From Methylomicrobium sp035916875 (GTDB lineage: Bacteria > Pseudomonadota > Gammaproteobacteria > Methylococcales > Methylomonadaceae), in the NCBI RefSeq assembly GCF_035916875.1, contig NZ_JAXUHN010000073.1, forward strand, positions 14,722 through 78,721: a DNA stretch of 64,000 nucleotides. The letters are read 5' to 3'. Of the stretch, positions 7,539-15,746 are shown in pieces. Made by a program: the position numbers and the translations under genes. The notes under the pieces were generated by a model. The model was not told the DNA's origin. It saw only the letters and a list, made by a program, of their open reading frames with translations, and ran no database searches. The stretch's first letter is position 1. The number at the start of each line of letters is the position of its first letter.

Positions 7539-8873
7539 CTATTTCACAAAAAGCGCCATCGACTCGACATGCCCGGTCTGCGGGAACATGTCCATCACCC
7601 CGGCCCTGACCAGCTTGTAGCCGAGTTCGTTGACCAGGATGCCCGCATCGCGCGCCAAGGTCGAGGGATTGCAGGACACATAGACGATCCTTTCCGGCTG
7701 CCATTTCTTGAAATACTTCAACACTTCGGAGGCGCCGGCCCGCGACGGGTCGAGCATAATTTTGTTGTATTTGCGGTTGAACCAGGGCTGGTCCGAGACG
7801 TCCTTGCTGAGGTCGGCCGCATAGAATTCGACGTTCTCGATGCGGTTGTGGCGGGCATTGTCCTTCGCATGGTTGACCAGCGGCTGATCGCCTTCGACGC
7901 CGATGACCCTGCCGGCATAACGCGCCATCGGCAAGGTAAAGTTGCCGAGGCCGCAGAACAGGTCCAGCACCGTGTCGTTTTCGTTCAGTTCCAAGGTGTC
8001 GAGCACCCGGTTGATCATCTGCCGGTTGATCTCGTAGTTGACCTGGGTGAACATCGCCGGGCGGAATTTGAATTCGATGGCCTGATCGGGCAGGGCATAG
8101 GTCGGAGTCACCCCCGGCTCGCCGTCGAGCGGCACGATCGAATCGGGGCCTTTCGGTTGCAGACAGATCGACACGCCGTGTTCGCGTGCGAACGCGCGCA
8201 TCTTTTCCTTGTCGGCCTCGGTCGGCGGTTCCATCACGCGCACCGCGAGCACGCATTGCTCGTCACCGATCGCGACCTCGATCTGCGGTACTTTTTCGCG
8301 GATGCTGAGGCCCGAGATCATCTCGGACAGGTCGATCAGTTTCTCGCCGACGATCGGATGCATCACCATGCAGTTGTCGATCTCGGCCAGATAGGGGTGG
8401 CGGCGTTCGCGGAAGCCGACCAGGGTGCGGTTTTTCTTCGCGACATATTTGACGCCCATGCGCGCCTTGCGCCGGTAGCCCCAATGCGGCCCGGTCAACG
8501 GTTGCCAGAGTTCCGGCACCGGGACCTTGCCGATGCGTTTGAATTGCTCCTTCAGCAAGTCCTCCTTGATATGGATCTGCTCGGCCGCTTCGACATGCTG
8601 AAAGCTGCAACCGCCGCAGACGCCGTAATGCGGGCAGGCCGCTTCGCTGCGCGCGTCGGCGCGGGTGATCAGGTTCACGACCTTGCCCTCGGCAAAATCG
8701 CGGCGGATTTCGGTATAAACGAATTCGACTTCCTCGCCGGGCAGGGCCTCGTCGATGAACACGGCCTTGCCGTCCACATGGGTAACGCCGCGCCCGTCAT
8801 GCGCGAGCGATTCGATCGTGACCCGGATCGGGGTTTCCGGCAGGGTTTTCTTTCTTGCTCTGTTTCCTGCCAT
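7539..8873 (-). CDS. rlmD: 23S rRNA (uracil-1939-C5)-methyltransferase RlmD
   Basis: SAM-dependent methylation of U1939 in 23S rRNA. 444 residues, standard length. TRAM RNA-binding domain at ~14-71; [4Fe-4S] ligands Cys80, Cys86, Cys89 (CPHYGVCGGC) and Cys168; SAM-binding VLDLFCGLGNFTLP at ~317-330; catalytic Cys401 in VSCNPSTLARD. ATG at 8873 with an AGGAAACAGAGC-like purine-rich leader. Followed after two bases by the L,D-transpeptidase gene and preceded by ydbL, all on the minus strand. Confidence 0.96.
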   Translation of the reverse strand: MAGNRARKKTLPETPIRVTIESLAHDGRGVTHVDGKAVFIDEALPGEEVEFVYTEIRRDFAEGKVVNLITRADARSEAACPHYGVCGGCSFQHVEAAEQIHIKEDLLKEQFKRIGKVPVPELWQPLTGPHWGYRRKARMGVKYVAKKNRTLVGFRERRHPYLAEIDNCMVMHPIVGEKLIDLSEMISGLSIREKVPQIEVAIGDEQCVLAVRVMEPPTEADKEKMRAFAREHGVSICLQPKGPDSIVPLDGEPGVTPTYALPDQAIEFKFRPAMFTQVNYEINRQMINRVLDTLELNENDTVLDLFCGLGNFTLPMARYAGRVIGVEGDQPLVNHAKDNARHNRIENVEFYAADLSKDVSDQPWFNRKYNKIMLDPSRAGASEVLKYFKKWQPERIVYVSCNPSTLARDAGILVNELGYKLVRAGVMDMFPQTGHVESMALFVK

Positions 8874-8876
8874 TTC

Positions 8877-9461
8877 TTATTTCTGTTTCCAGCTTCCGTT
8901 CGAAGATTGAACCCACCAGCCGGCCTGGGCATTGCTTATCCAGCGCGCGGCGAAGGTCGATTTGATCTGTTCCAGCCATTCGGGATGGCCGTTCGCATTC
9001 GCGATCGCCTGATACAGGCTTTGCCGGTCCTTGTTTTCGGCCGCGACCAGTTTGGTCACCTGATTGCGTTCTTTCAGCGGCACGTTCGCGCCTTCCCTAA
9101 CCGTCAAAAAGCCATCGGACTTGATGCCGATATAGCCGGCCGCGTAATTAGGCTGCAAGGCGGCGAAACGTTTTTCCATCGAGGCGCGCAGCTGCCGGAT
9201 TTCGGCGCTGTCGATGCTCAAATCGGCTTCGGCGGCCTCGGCGTTCGAAATGAACGTGCCGACCGCAACATCGATCCAGCGGTAAAGTTCCGCATGATCC
9301 GCGTCCAGGGCGGATTTGGGCTCCGGCTTCGCCGGCGCGGCATTCTGAATGTCCTTGATGATTTCATCCGCGGCTTTCTCGGCCGCGGCGGCCGGAAAGT
9401 AGATATTGATCGTGACGCAGGCGGAGAGCAGCAGCGCGCCGAACAGCGAAAATTTTTTCAT
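8877..9461 (-). CDS. ydbL: YdbL family (DUF1318) envelope protein
   Basis: 194 residues. N-terminal MKKFSLFGALLLSAC is a lipoprotein-type leader with the lipobox LSAC, followed by VTINIYFPAAAAEKAADEII, the typical DUF1318 start. In enterobacteria the family sits in ydbH-ynbE-ydbL, where YdbH and the lipoprotein YnbE form an inner-to-outer-membrane lipid transport bridge and YdbL modulates it. Here it follows ydbH by 12 bases, and no separate ynbE is found. The C-terminal part (WISNAQAGWWVQSSNGSW) is less conserved. Confidence 0.85.
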   Translation of the reverse strand: MKKFSLFGALLLSACVTINIYFPAAAAEKAADEIIKDIQNAAPAKPEPKSALDADHAELYRWIDVAVGTFISNAEAAEADLSIDSAEIRQLRASMEKRFAALQPNYAAGYIGIKSDGFLTVREGANVPLKERNQVTKLVAAENKDRQSLYQAIANANGHPEWLEQIKSTFAARWISNAQAGWWVQSSNGSWKQK

Positions 9462-9473
9462 GGTTTCACCTTA

Positions 9474-11504
9474 TTATTTGATAATGACTTGATCCGAGGT
9501 GGTAATGCGCTCCAGGCGCTCCATCAATACACTCCAGTCAACCCGAGGATTATAACCGATCACGTCGATTCTCGGCAGGCCGCCGCCCTTGATGATGCTG
9601 TAGCCGGTTGAGGTGGCCTCGATCCCCATCAACTGGCAGACGCCGTCATGCAGGTAGCAGCCGAGGCCGATCTTGTCGTAACCAAAGGTTTCGAAAAATT
9701 GCAAAAAACTGCGTGACAACAGATCGGCCGCGCCGCCGCCCCCGATGTTCGCGATATTCTGGACCGCTTTCTGGCTGATCCGGTGCCGGGAATCGTCGTC
9801 GTCCGGCGTGCCGAACCAGGCATAGAAACTGACCGGCCGCCAGTTTTCGAGTTGCAGATTCTTGACGAAGCCGGACATTTTTCCGGTAATGCCTCCGAAC
9901 TGGAATTTGCCGGTCAACTGGTCGAGGTCCAGATGATCGACCTCGACCTCGGCGGACAATTTCGGTAAATCGCTGAACAGGCCCGAGGACGCCAGGTTCG
10001 CGATTCTGACCACGCCGTCGAAGACTTTGATCACTAATTCGCCGCCCAGTTTCAAGGTCTTGTCGCGGTATTCGATGCCCGGAATGTTGCCGCTGAGCGT
10101 GCCCGACAGCGGCGTCCAGTGCAGCGCGCTGGACAGGCGTTCGAGCGAAACATTGTTCAGGCTGCCTTCGAAATACACGTCGGGTTCGGTCTCCGGGTGT
10201 CCCTGGTAGTTGAAGCGCTTGATCGCGATTTTGCCGCCGAGGAAGGGCAATTGGGTTTTTTTCAGCAATTCGATTTGGTGAGCGCGGCTAGCGAATGACA
10301 GTTCGGCCGGGCCGATCGGCAGCGCATACAGCGATAATGCCTGCCAGCCGAGCGTCGATGGGATGGAAACGGCTGAATCGTTTGCCCAATGGATGGCTCC
10401 CTTGCCGCCTTCCGCTTTGATGCGGCCGCTTTCGTCCTGGACCGCAAGATCGGAGAAGCTTGCCGTAAGGCTCGTCAACCCTTGCTCGGTCAACGCCGCA
10501 TCGGCTTTTGCCCTGCCTTGCAGCGACAGGCCTTCGAGTGCGGTTTGGGCGGCGAAAGGCTGTAAATACACCGACGAAAACGGCTTCAGATCGTCCGATT
10601 GCACAGACACCACGGCTTCAGTCAATTTGACTTGCGCGCCGAGTGCGAGCGTTGCGCGGCCGCTCATCAAGGCGGTGCCTGCATGATCGAAAGTAAAAGA
10701 TTCGATGTCGACTCGTTGCCCTGTAGGACTCCAGATGCCTTCTCCGGTCAACTTGATCGCCTCCTTGCCCGCTTCGAGATAGACGGGTTCCTGATACAGA
10801 GCGCCGCCGGTCAATTGTCCGCTGAAGCGCCAACGCCAGAGCCCGTCGGCATGGGCCGCATGGAGCTGCCCGATGGACGACAGCGCTTCGGTCGCGGTCT
10901 TGCTGTCCGCCGTTTGCAGGGTGAGGCTGTCGGTGCTGGCGTTCAGGTCGAATTCGTCTATTTCGCTTTGTTCGCCTGAAATAGTCAGCGCCAGATCAAT
11001 CTCGCCGTTTTTGATTTCGGCGGGAAGGAAACCGAGCTGTTTTTGCAGCAGCACGCCGTCGAGCCTTGCCGCCTTCAGCCTGACCTGCCAGCGCATCGCC
11101 TGTTCGCTTAGTTCGGCATCGACCGTGCCGCCGAACAGACGGAGATTGGTGATTTTTGCGCGGCTGGATTTTTCGCCGAGCCGAAACGAAAAATCTGCTC
11201 CAGGCGAGCGCCAGTGTTTGGAATCGATCCGCGCCTTGCCTCGCTCGCAGACGACTTGATTGTTGCCCCAAGTGAATGAGGTACAGCGGATGTTGGCGAG
11301 TTTGAGGTCGTCTAACGGTTTCGGCAGACTCAGTTTGCCGATCGTCAGAACCAGTTGCTGGCGGCGCTCGGGAAGATCGCTCAACGCGATTTTTATGCCT
11401 TCGAATTTCCATCCTTGCGCATGCAGCGCACCGACATCGAGCGCGATGTTGTCGAGCGCGCCGCTGTCGGCGCTGAACCCCAGCAGGATCAGCCATCCGG
11501 CCAA
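9474..11504 (-). CDS. ydbH: YdbH-like AsmA-family intermembrane transport protein
   Basis: Large protein of about 676 residues with the repetitive beta-strand composition of AsmA-like bridge proteins and the C-terminal YdbH domain (FNYQGHPETEPDVYFEGSLNN region through LLSRSFLQFFETFGYDKIG). The family moves phospholipid between the membranes together with YhdP and TamB. The frame runs up to 11639 through the end of cysM; I place the start at TTG 11504 (MAGWLILLGFSADSGALD), a short hydrophobic anchor, with AAGG upstream; CTG at 11510 is also possible. Start choice is uncertain, product fairly sure. Likely one operon with cysM, ydbL, rlmD. Confidence 0.78.
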   Translation of the reverse strand: MAGWLILLGFSADSGALDNIALDVGALHAQGWKFEGIKIALSDLPERRQQLVLTIGKLSLPKPLDDLKLANIRCTSFTWGNNQVVCERGKARIDSKHWRSPGADFSFRLGEKSSRAKITNLRLFGGTVDAELSEQAMRWQVRLKAARLDGVLLQKQLGFLPAEIKNGEIDLALTISGEQSEIDEFDLNASTDSLTLQTADSKTATEALSSIGQLHAAHADGLWRWRFSGQLTGGALYQEPVYLEAGKEAIKLTGEGIWSPTGQRVDIESFTFDHAGTALMSGRATLALGAQVKLTEAVVSVQSDDLKPFSSVYLQPFAAQTALEGLSLQGRAKADAALTEQGLTSLTASFSDLAVQDESGRIKAEGGKGAIHWANDSAVSIPSTLGWQALSLYALPIGPAELSFASRAHQIELLKKTQLPFLGGKIAIKRFNYQGHPETEPDVYFEGSLNNVSLERLSSALHWTPLSGTLSGNIPGIEYRDKTLKLGGELVIKVFDGVVRIANLASSGLFSDLPKLSAEVEVDHLDLDQLTGKFQFGGITGKMSGFVKNLQLENWRPVSFYAWFGTPDDDDSRHRISQKAVQNIANIGGGGAADLLSRSFLQFFETFGYDKIGLGCYLHDGVCQLMGIEATSTGYSIIKGGGLPRIDVIGYNPRVDWSVLMERLERITTSDQVIIK

Positions 11505-11535
11505 GGTCAGTAGCCTTGGCGAGGCCCTCCGGCGC

Positions 11536-12426
11536 TCAGTCTGGAAACACGCCCGTCGATAAATACCGGTCTCCCCGGTCGCAGATGATCGCGACGATGA
11601 CTGCATTCTCGACTTCCTTCGCCAGTTGCAGCGCCGCATACACCGCGCCGCCGGAGGATACGCCCGCGAAGATGCCTTCGATCGCGGCCAGGTCGCGCGT
11701 GGTCTGTTCGGCAGACCGCTGATCGACCAGGATGATCCGGTCGACGCGGCTCAGGTCGTAAATCTTCGGCAGGTATTCCTCGGGCCAGCGGCGGATGCCC
11801 GGAATCTTCGATTCGCCTTCCGGCTGCACGCCGATGATCTGGATCGAAGGATTTTTCTCCTTCAGAAACTTCGATGTGCCCATGATCGTGCCGGTCGTGC
11901 CCATCGAACTGACGAAGTGGGTCACAGTCCCTTGCGTGTCGCGCCAGATCTCGGGGCCGGTGCCTTCGTAATGCGCGCGCGGATTGTCGGGATTCGCGAA
12001 CTGGTCGAGAATCCGGCCTTCGCCGTTCGCTTCCATCTGGCGGGCCAGATCGATCGCGGCTTCCATGCTGCCGGCGGCCGGCGTCAGGATGATGTCGGCG
12101 CCATAGGCCTTCATCGACGCGCGGCGCTCGGCGCTCATGTTGTCGGGCATGATCAGGGTGATCTTGTAACCCTTGATCGCGGCGGCCATCGCGAGCGCGA
12201 TGCCGGTGTTGCCGCTGGTTGCCTCGATCAGCCGGTCGCCGGGCTTGATCTCGCCTCTTTCTTCCGCGTGTTGAATCATGCTCAACGCCGGACGGTCCTT
12301 GACCGAACCGGCCGGATTGTTGCCTTCCAGCTTGACCAGGATCGTATTGCTGTTCGGTCCGGGCAGGCGCTGCAAGCGGACCAGCGGGGTATTGCCGACG
12401 AAGGCTTCGATGGTGGGATAAGTCAT
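11536..12426 (-). CDS. cysM: cysteine synthase B (O-acetylserine sulfhydrylase)
   Basis: PLP enzyme making cysteine from O-acetylserine (CysM also accepts thiosulfate). About 296 residues from ATG 12426. PLP lysine Lys43 in NNPAGSVKDR, phosphate-binding ATSGNTGIALA and SMGTTGTIMG. The GIRRWPEEYLPKI segment is typical of CysM rather than CysK. A TTG at 12447 would add seven residues and is less likely. The 3' end abuts ydbH. Confidence 0.95.
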   Translation of the reverse strand: MTYPTIEAFVGNTPLVRLQRLPGPNSNTILVKLEGNNPAGSVKDRPALSMIQHAEERGEIKPGDRLIEATSGNTGIALAMAAAIKGYKITLIMPDNMSAERRASMKAYGADIILTPAAGSMEAAIDLARQMEANGEGRILDQFANPDNPRAHYEGTGPEIWRDTQGTVTHFVSSMGTTGTIMGTSKFLKEKNPSIQIIGVQPEGESKIPGIRRWPEEYLPKIYDLSRVDRIILVDQRSAEQTTRDLAAIEGIFAGVSSGGAVYAALQLAKEVENAVIVAIICDRGDRYLSTGVFPD

Positions 12427-12550
12427 GTGTGATGGGGTCAATTGCAAAAAATTCGGCGAATTATCCCATAAAACGGCCGGAACAGCCGATCGGAATTTAA
12501 CGGTGCGTCCGGGCGGACGCGGAGGCAGGCGGGTGACTTTGAAAAGGTCA

Positions 12551-12572
12551 GGACGGGTTATTCAACCCGTCC
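12551..12572. repeat. short palindrome, GGGTTTG-core family (copy 3)
   Basis: GGACGGGTTATTCAACCCGT with final CC, between htpX and cysM (both minus). It may double as a weak transcription end after htpX, but no T-run follows. Confidence 0.6.
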
Positions 12573-12587
12573 GTAACGTTTTATAGC

Positions 12588-13463
12588 TCAACGGCTGTTT
12601 TGCAATGCCGCGATCCGCTCTTCCAATGGCGGATGGCTCATGAACAGGCGCATCACGCCGCCGCCGTTGATGCCGAAAGCGGCCAATTGATCGGGCAGCG
12701 CGGAGGGCTCATGGCTGCGCTGCAAGGCGCGCAATGCGCCGATCATCTTCTGGCGTCCGGCCAGCGCTGCGCCGCCCGCATCGGCGCGGAATTCGCGGCG
12801 GCGGGAGAACCACATCACCAGCATCGAGGCGAGGATGCCGAGCACCAACTGCGCGGCTATCTGCGTAATATAATAAGCCGGACCGTAACCGCGCTCGGTC
12901 TTGAACACCACCCGATCGACCACATGGCCGATGATCGTCGCGAAGAAATACACGAAGGTGTTCACGACGCCCTGCATCAACGCCATCGTGACCATGTCGC
13001 CGTTCGAGACATGGGTGATTTCGTGGCCGAGCACCGCTTCAACCTCATCCGCGCTCATCGTTTCGAGCAGGCCGGTGCTGACCGCGACCAAGGCGCTGTT
13101 CTTGCTCATGCCAGTCGCGAACGCATTCGCTTCATGCTGCTGAAACATGCCGACTTCCGGCATGCCGATATTGGCCTGTCTGGCGAGGCGGGCGACCGTA
13201 TCGACCAGCCATTTTTCGGTCTGATTTTGCGGTTGTTCGATCACATACACGCCCATCGCGTTTTTCGCGGACCATTTGGACATCGCCAGCGAAATGAACG
13301 AGCCGCTCATGCCGATCACCGCGGACATGATCAACAGCGCGTTCAGGTTCAGATTGACGCCTCGGGCATCGAGGGCGCCACTTAAACCCAGCACGTTGAA
13401 AACGATACTGACCACGATCAGTATCGCGACATTGGTCGCTAAAAACAGAAAAATTCGCATCAT
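12588..13463 (-). CDS. htpX: membrane zinc metalloprotease HtpX
   Basis: Inner-membrane M48 protease for quality control of membrane proteins. About 291 residues. Zinc motif HEITH at residues 147-151, third ligand Glu in RRREFRADAGG. Two N-terminal membrane helices (residues 3-24 and ~41-61) and a second pair around ~160-215 give the classic HtpX layout. I chose the ATG pair at 13463 (MMRIFLFLAT) with AAAGGC upstream; the frame opens at 13550 without similarity. Confidence 0.95.
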   Translation of the reverse strand: MMRIFLFLATNVAILIVVSIVFNVLGLSGALDARGVNLNLNALLIMSAVIGMSGSFISLAMSKWSAKNAMGVYVIEQPQNQTEKWLVDTVARLARQANIGMPEVGMFQQHEANAFATGMSKNSALVAVSTGLLETMSADEVEAVLGHEITHVSNGDMVTMALMQGVVNTFVYFFATIIGHVVDRVVFKTERGYGPAYYITQIAAQLVLGILASMLVMWFSRRREFRADAGGAALAGRQKMIGALRALQRSHEPSALPDQLAAFGINGGGVMRLFMSHPPLEERIAALQNSR

Positions 13464-13577
13464 GGTGTTTGCCTTTATGACAAGTTGGGATGTTGACAAA
13501 ATAGGGATTGAATAAATGAATTCAATACGGGTCAGAGTGATAATATACAAATAAAGTTTAACCCGAGGTAAGGTTTG

Positions 13578-14714
13578 ATGAATGCCCTGATAAGCATAGC
13601 CAGATCGGTCGTGTTGCCGATACTACTCGTCAGTTTTTGGTTTCCCGCCTGCGCGCGGCAACTGACGCCCGAGCAGGTGATTGCGGGACTGCATGTGCCG
13701 CCGGGTTTTACGGTCTCTCTCTATGCGCACGATCTGCCGAATGTACGCAGTCTCGCGCTCGGCGATGACGGCGTCGTGTATGCGGGATCCGGCGCATCGG
13801 GCAAGGTGTATGCGCTGCAGGACAAGGACAATGACGGCCGCGCCGATGTGCGCGCGGTGATCGCGGAGGATTTGACGATGCCGAACGGCGTGGCCTACAA
13901 GGATGGCGCGCTCTATGTCGCTGAAATCAGCCGGATCATCCGCCTCGACCATATCCAGCAACATCTGAAAAATCCGCCAAAACCGACCGTGGTTTATGAC
14001 AAGCTGCCGACCGACAAGCATCACGGCTGGAAATATTTGCGTATCGGCCCCGACGGCAAGGTTTATACCGCGGTCGGCGCGCCCTGTAATATCTGCGATC
14101 CGGAAAGTCCCTACGCATCTCTGGTCAGGATGAATACGGACGGCAGCGATTTTGAAATCATCGCGCGCGGCATCCGCAACACGGTCGGCTTCGACTGGCA
14201 ACCGGGAACGGATGCGCTGTTTTTCAGCGACAACGGCCGCGATTATCTCGGAGACGATCTGCCGCCGGAGGAGCTGAACCGCTGGAGTCAGGTCGGCGAG
14301 CATTTCGGTTATCCCTATTGCCACGGCGGAGAGGTGGTCGATCCGGATTTCGGCAAGGGCAGGAAGTGCGCCGACTATACGCCGCCTGTCTGGAAGTTCA
14401 ATGCGCACACTGCCCCGCTCGGCATCCGTTTCTACCGCGGCACACAGTTTCCGGAGCATTACCGTAACCAGTTGTTCGTCGCCCAACACGGCTCCTGGAA
14501 CCGCTCCGAGCCGGACGGTTACCGGGTCGCACTGGTGAATTTTAAGGATGGCAAAGCGGTCAGCGAGGAAGTCTTTATCGACGGCTGGTTGAGCAAAAAT
14601 CAAACGGTGTTCGGCCGGCCGGTCGACATTCTGATCCTGCCTGACGGCAGTTTGCTGATCAGTGACGATCATCTTGGCGTGATCTACCGGGTGCAATACC
14701 AAACGAAAAAATGA
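13578..14714 (+). CDS. PQQ-type sugar/sorbosone dehydrogenase-like beta-propeller
   Basis: 378 residues, secreted: signal peptide MNALISIARSVVLPILLVSF to about residue 27. The rest is a six-bladed propeller of the soluble glucose dehydrogenase/L-sorbosone dehydrogenase type: VPPGFTVSLYAHDLPNVRSL, HHGWKYLRIGPDGKVY, IIARGIRNTVGFDW and FVAQHGSWNRSEPDGYRV. The R-N and H-G-S motifs are those that hold PQQ and substrate in the family. Substrate unknown. PQQ is abundant in methylotrophs because methanol dehydrogenase needs it. ATG at 13578 after GAGGTAAGG. Its stop overlaps the next gene (ATGA). Confidence 0.82.
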   Translation: MNALISIARSVVLPILLVSFWFPACARQLTPEQVIAGLHVPPGFTVSLYAHDLPNVRSLALGDDGVVYAGSGASGKVYALQDKDNDGRADVRAVIAEDLTMPNGVAYKDGALYVAEISRIIRLDHIQQHLKNPPKPTVVYDKLPTDKHHGWKYLRIGPDGKVYTAVGAPCNICDPESPYASLVRMNTDGSDFEIIARGIRNTVGFDWQPGTDALFFSDNGRDYLGDDLPPEELNRWSQVGEHFGYPYCHGGEVVDPDFGKGRKCADYTPPVWKFNAHTAPLGIRFYRGTQFPEHYRNQLFVAQHGSWNRSEPDGYRVALVNFKDGKAVSEEVFIDGWLSKNQTVFGRPVDILILPDGSLLISDDHLGVIYRVQYQTKK

Positions 14715-15310
14715 ACAAGACGTTTGAAATTATCAGCAAGGAAACCGGCTATGCGGGTTTTTTTCGCCTCGAAAAATATCGGCTCAGGCACACGCTGTTC
14801 GCCGGCGGCTGGAGCGGCGAGATCGAGCGCGAACTGTTCGGGCGCGGCAAATGCGTCGCGGTGTTGCTTTATGATCCGGAACGGGACGAGGTCGTGCTGA
14901 TCGAGCAATTCCGGATCGGCGCGATCGGCTGCCCGGAACGGGCCTGGTTGATCGAAATCGTCGCCGGCGCGATCGAGGAGGGCGAAACCGCCGAGGACGT
15001 CGCATACCGGGAGGCGGAAGAAGAAGCCGGCTGCTTGATCGAGGAGTTGATCGAAGTGATGCGCTTCTATACCTCGCCGGGCGGCTATGCGGAAATGATC
15101 ACGCTGTTTTACGGCAGGATCGACAGCCGGCAGGTCGGCGGCATCCACGGTCTCGATCATGAGGACGAAGACATCCTGGTGCGGCCGGTGTCTTTCGCTG
15201 AGGCCTGGCGGTTGCTCGAAAGCGGCGCGATCGAGTCCGCGATTCCGATTCTGGCGCTGCAATGGCTGGCATTGAATCGGGAGCGGCTTCGGGAGAAATG
15301 GAGTCGATAG
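14711..15310 (+). CDS. nudF: ADP-ribose pyrophosphatase, Nudix (NudF-like)
   Basis: Hydrolyses ADP-ribose to AMP and ribose 5-phosphate, clearing a reactive sugar. 199 residues. Nudix box at residues 86-107, with the REAEEEAG core and the upstream GAIEEGE; the Nudix-typical FYTSPGGYAE follows at ~117. ATG overlaps the stop of the preceding dehydrogenase by four bases. NudF/TrgB-type is the best match by length and the N-terminal beta-strand arm. Confidence 0.9.
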   Translation: MNKTFEIISKETGYAGFFRLEKYRLRHTLFAGGWSGEIERELFGRGKCVAVLLYDPERDEVVLIEQFRIGAIGCPERAWLIEIVAGAIEEGETAEDVAYREAEEEAGCLIEELIEVMRFYTSPGGYAEMITLFYGRIDSRQVGGIHGLDHEDEDILVRPVSFAEAWRLLESGAIESAIPILALQWLALNRERLREKWSR

Positions 15311-15746
15311 TTCGGAGGCAAGGCTCAAGCCTAAAGCGTGAGAAGCCATGAGCTTTTCTCATCTTGTGAATTAAGTTTAACTGGAATCAATGAGGCCATT
15401 CATTTATAGAGAGTGGATGTATTGCGTGCTAAACCTATTTCGTTATACACAACTCTGAATTTCCCGCATAGCGCGAATCGCCCCTGGCGAAGTTCATGAT
15501 GCGCTGAAGGCCAGTATATCGGCATCACCGGGACCCGTGAGAACGACGGCAAAGTCTTCGATCACATTCGCCCTGGTGTAATGGTCCCTTTTTGAGGGCT
15601 ATAACCAGTCCCCTGACTACATTGATTATATAAACAGAAACAGCTTGAAAAAAGCAACAATGTATGCAATTTTACACAAGAAAAAACGAATAAAAGCGGA
15701 CTTTATAGCCGTTTTGATCATTCTCATAGTTGAGGGAAAGAGGATA
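15311..15746. other. gene-free stretch between nudF and surface-protein gene
   Basis: No supported gene. It is more A/T-rich than the flanks. A short open run near 15520-15594 (in-frame YIGITGTRENDGKVFDH, ends at TGA) could be the tail of a lost gene but is too short to name. The last ~25 bases hold the ribosome site of the next gene. Confidence 0.4.

Noticed and set aside
7537..8256. N-terminal extension of the L,D-transpeptidase frame
   Set aside because: Arg/Gly/Ala-rich shadow of rlmD in another frame; YkuD similarity begins only at MVDFYLDV.
7569..9611. Long plus-strand open frame (680 codons) antisense to rlmD and ydbL
   Set aside because: Composition is rich in Asp/Arg/His/Phe as expected for the reverse complement of a G/C-rich gene; the opposite strand encodes RlmD and YdbL with clear motifs.
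15520..15594. Possible gene tail (YIGITGTRENDGKVFDH...)
   Set aside because: Only about 25 codons, no recognised family and no upstream continuation.
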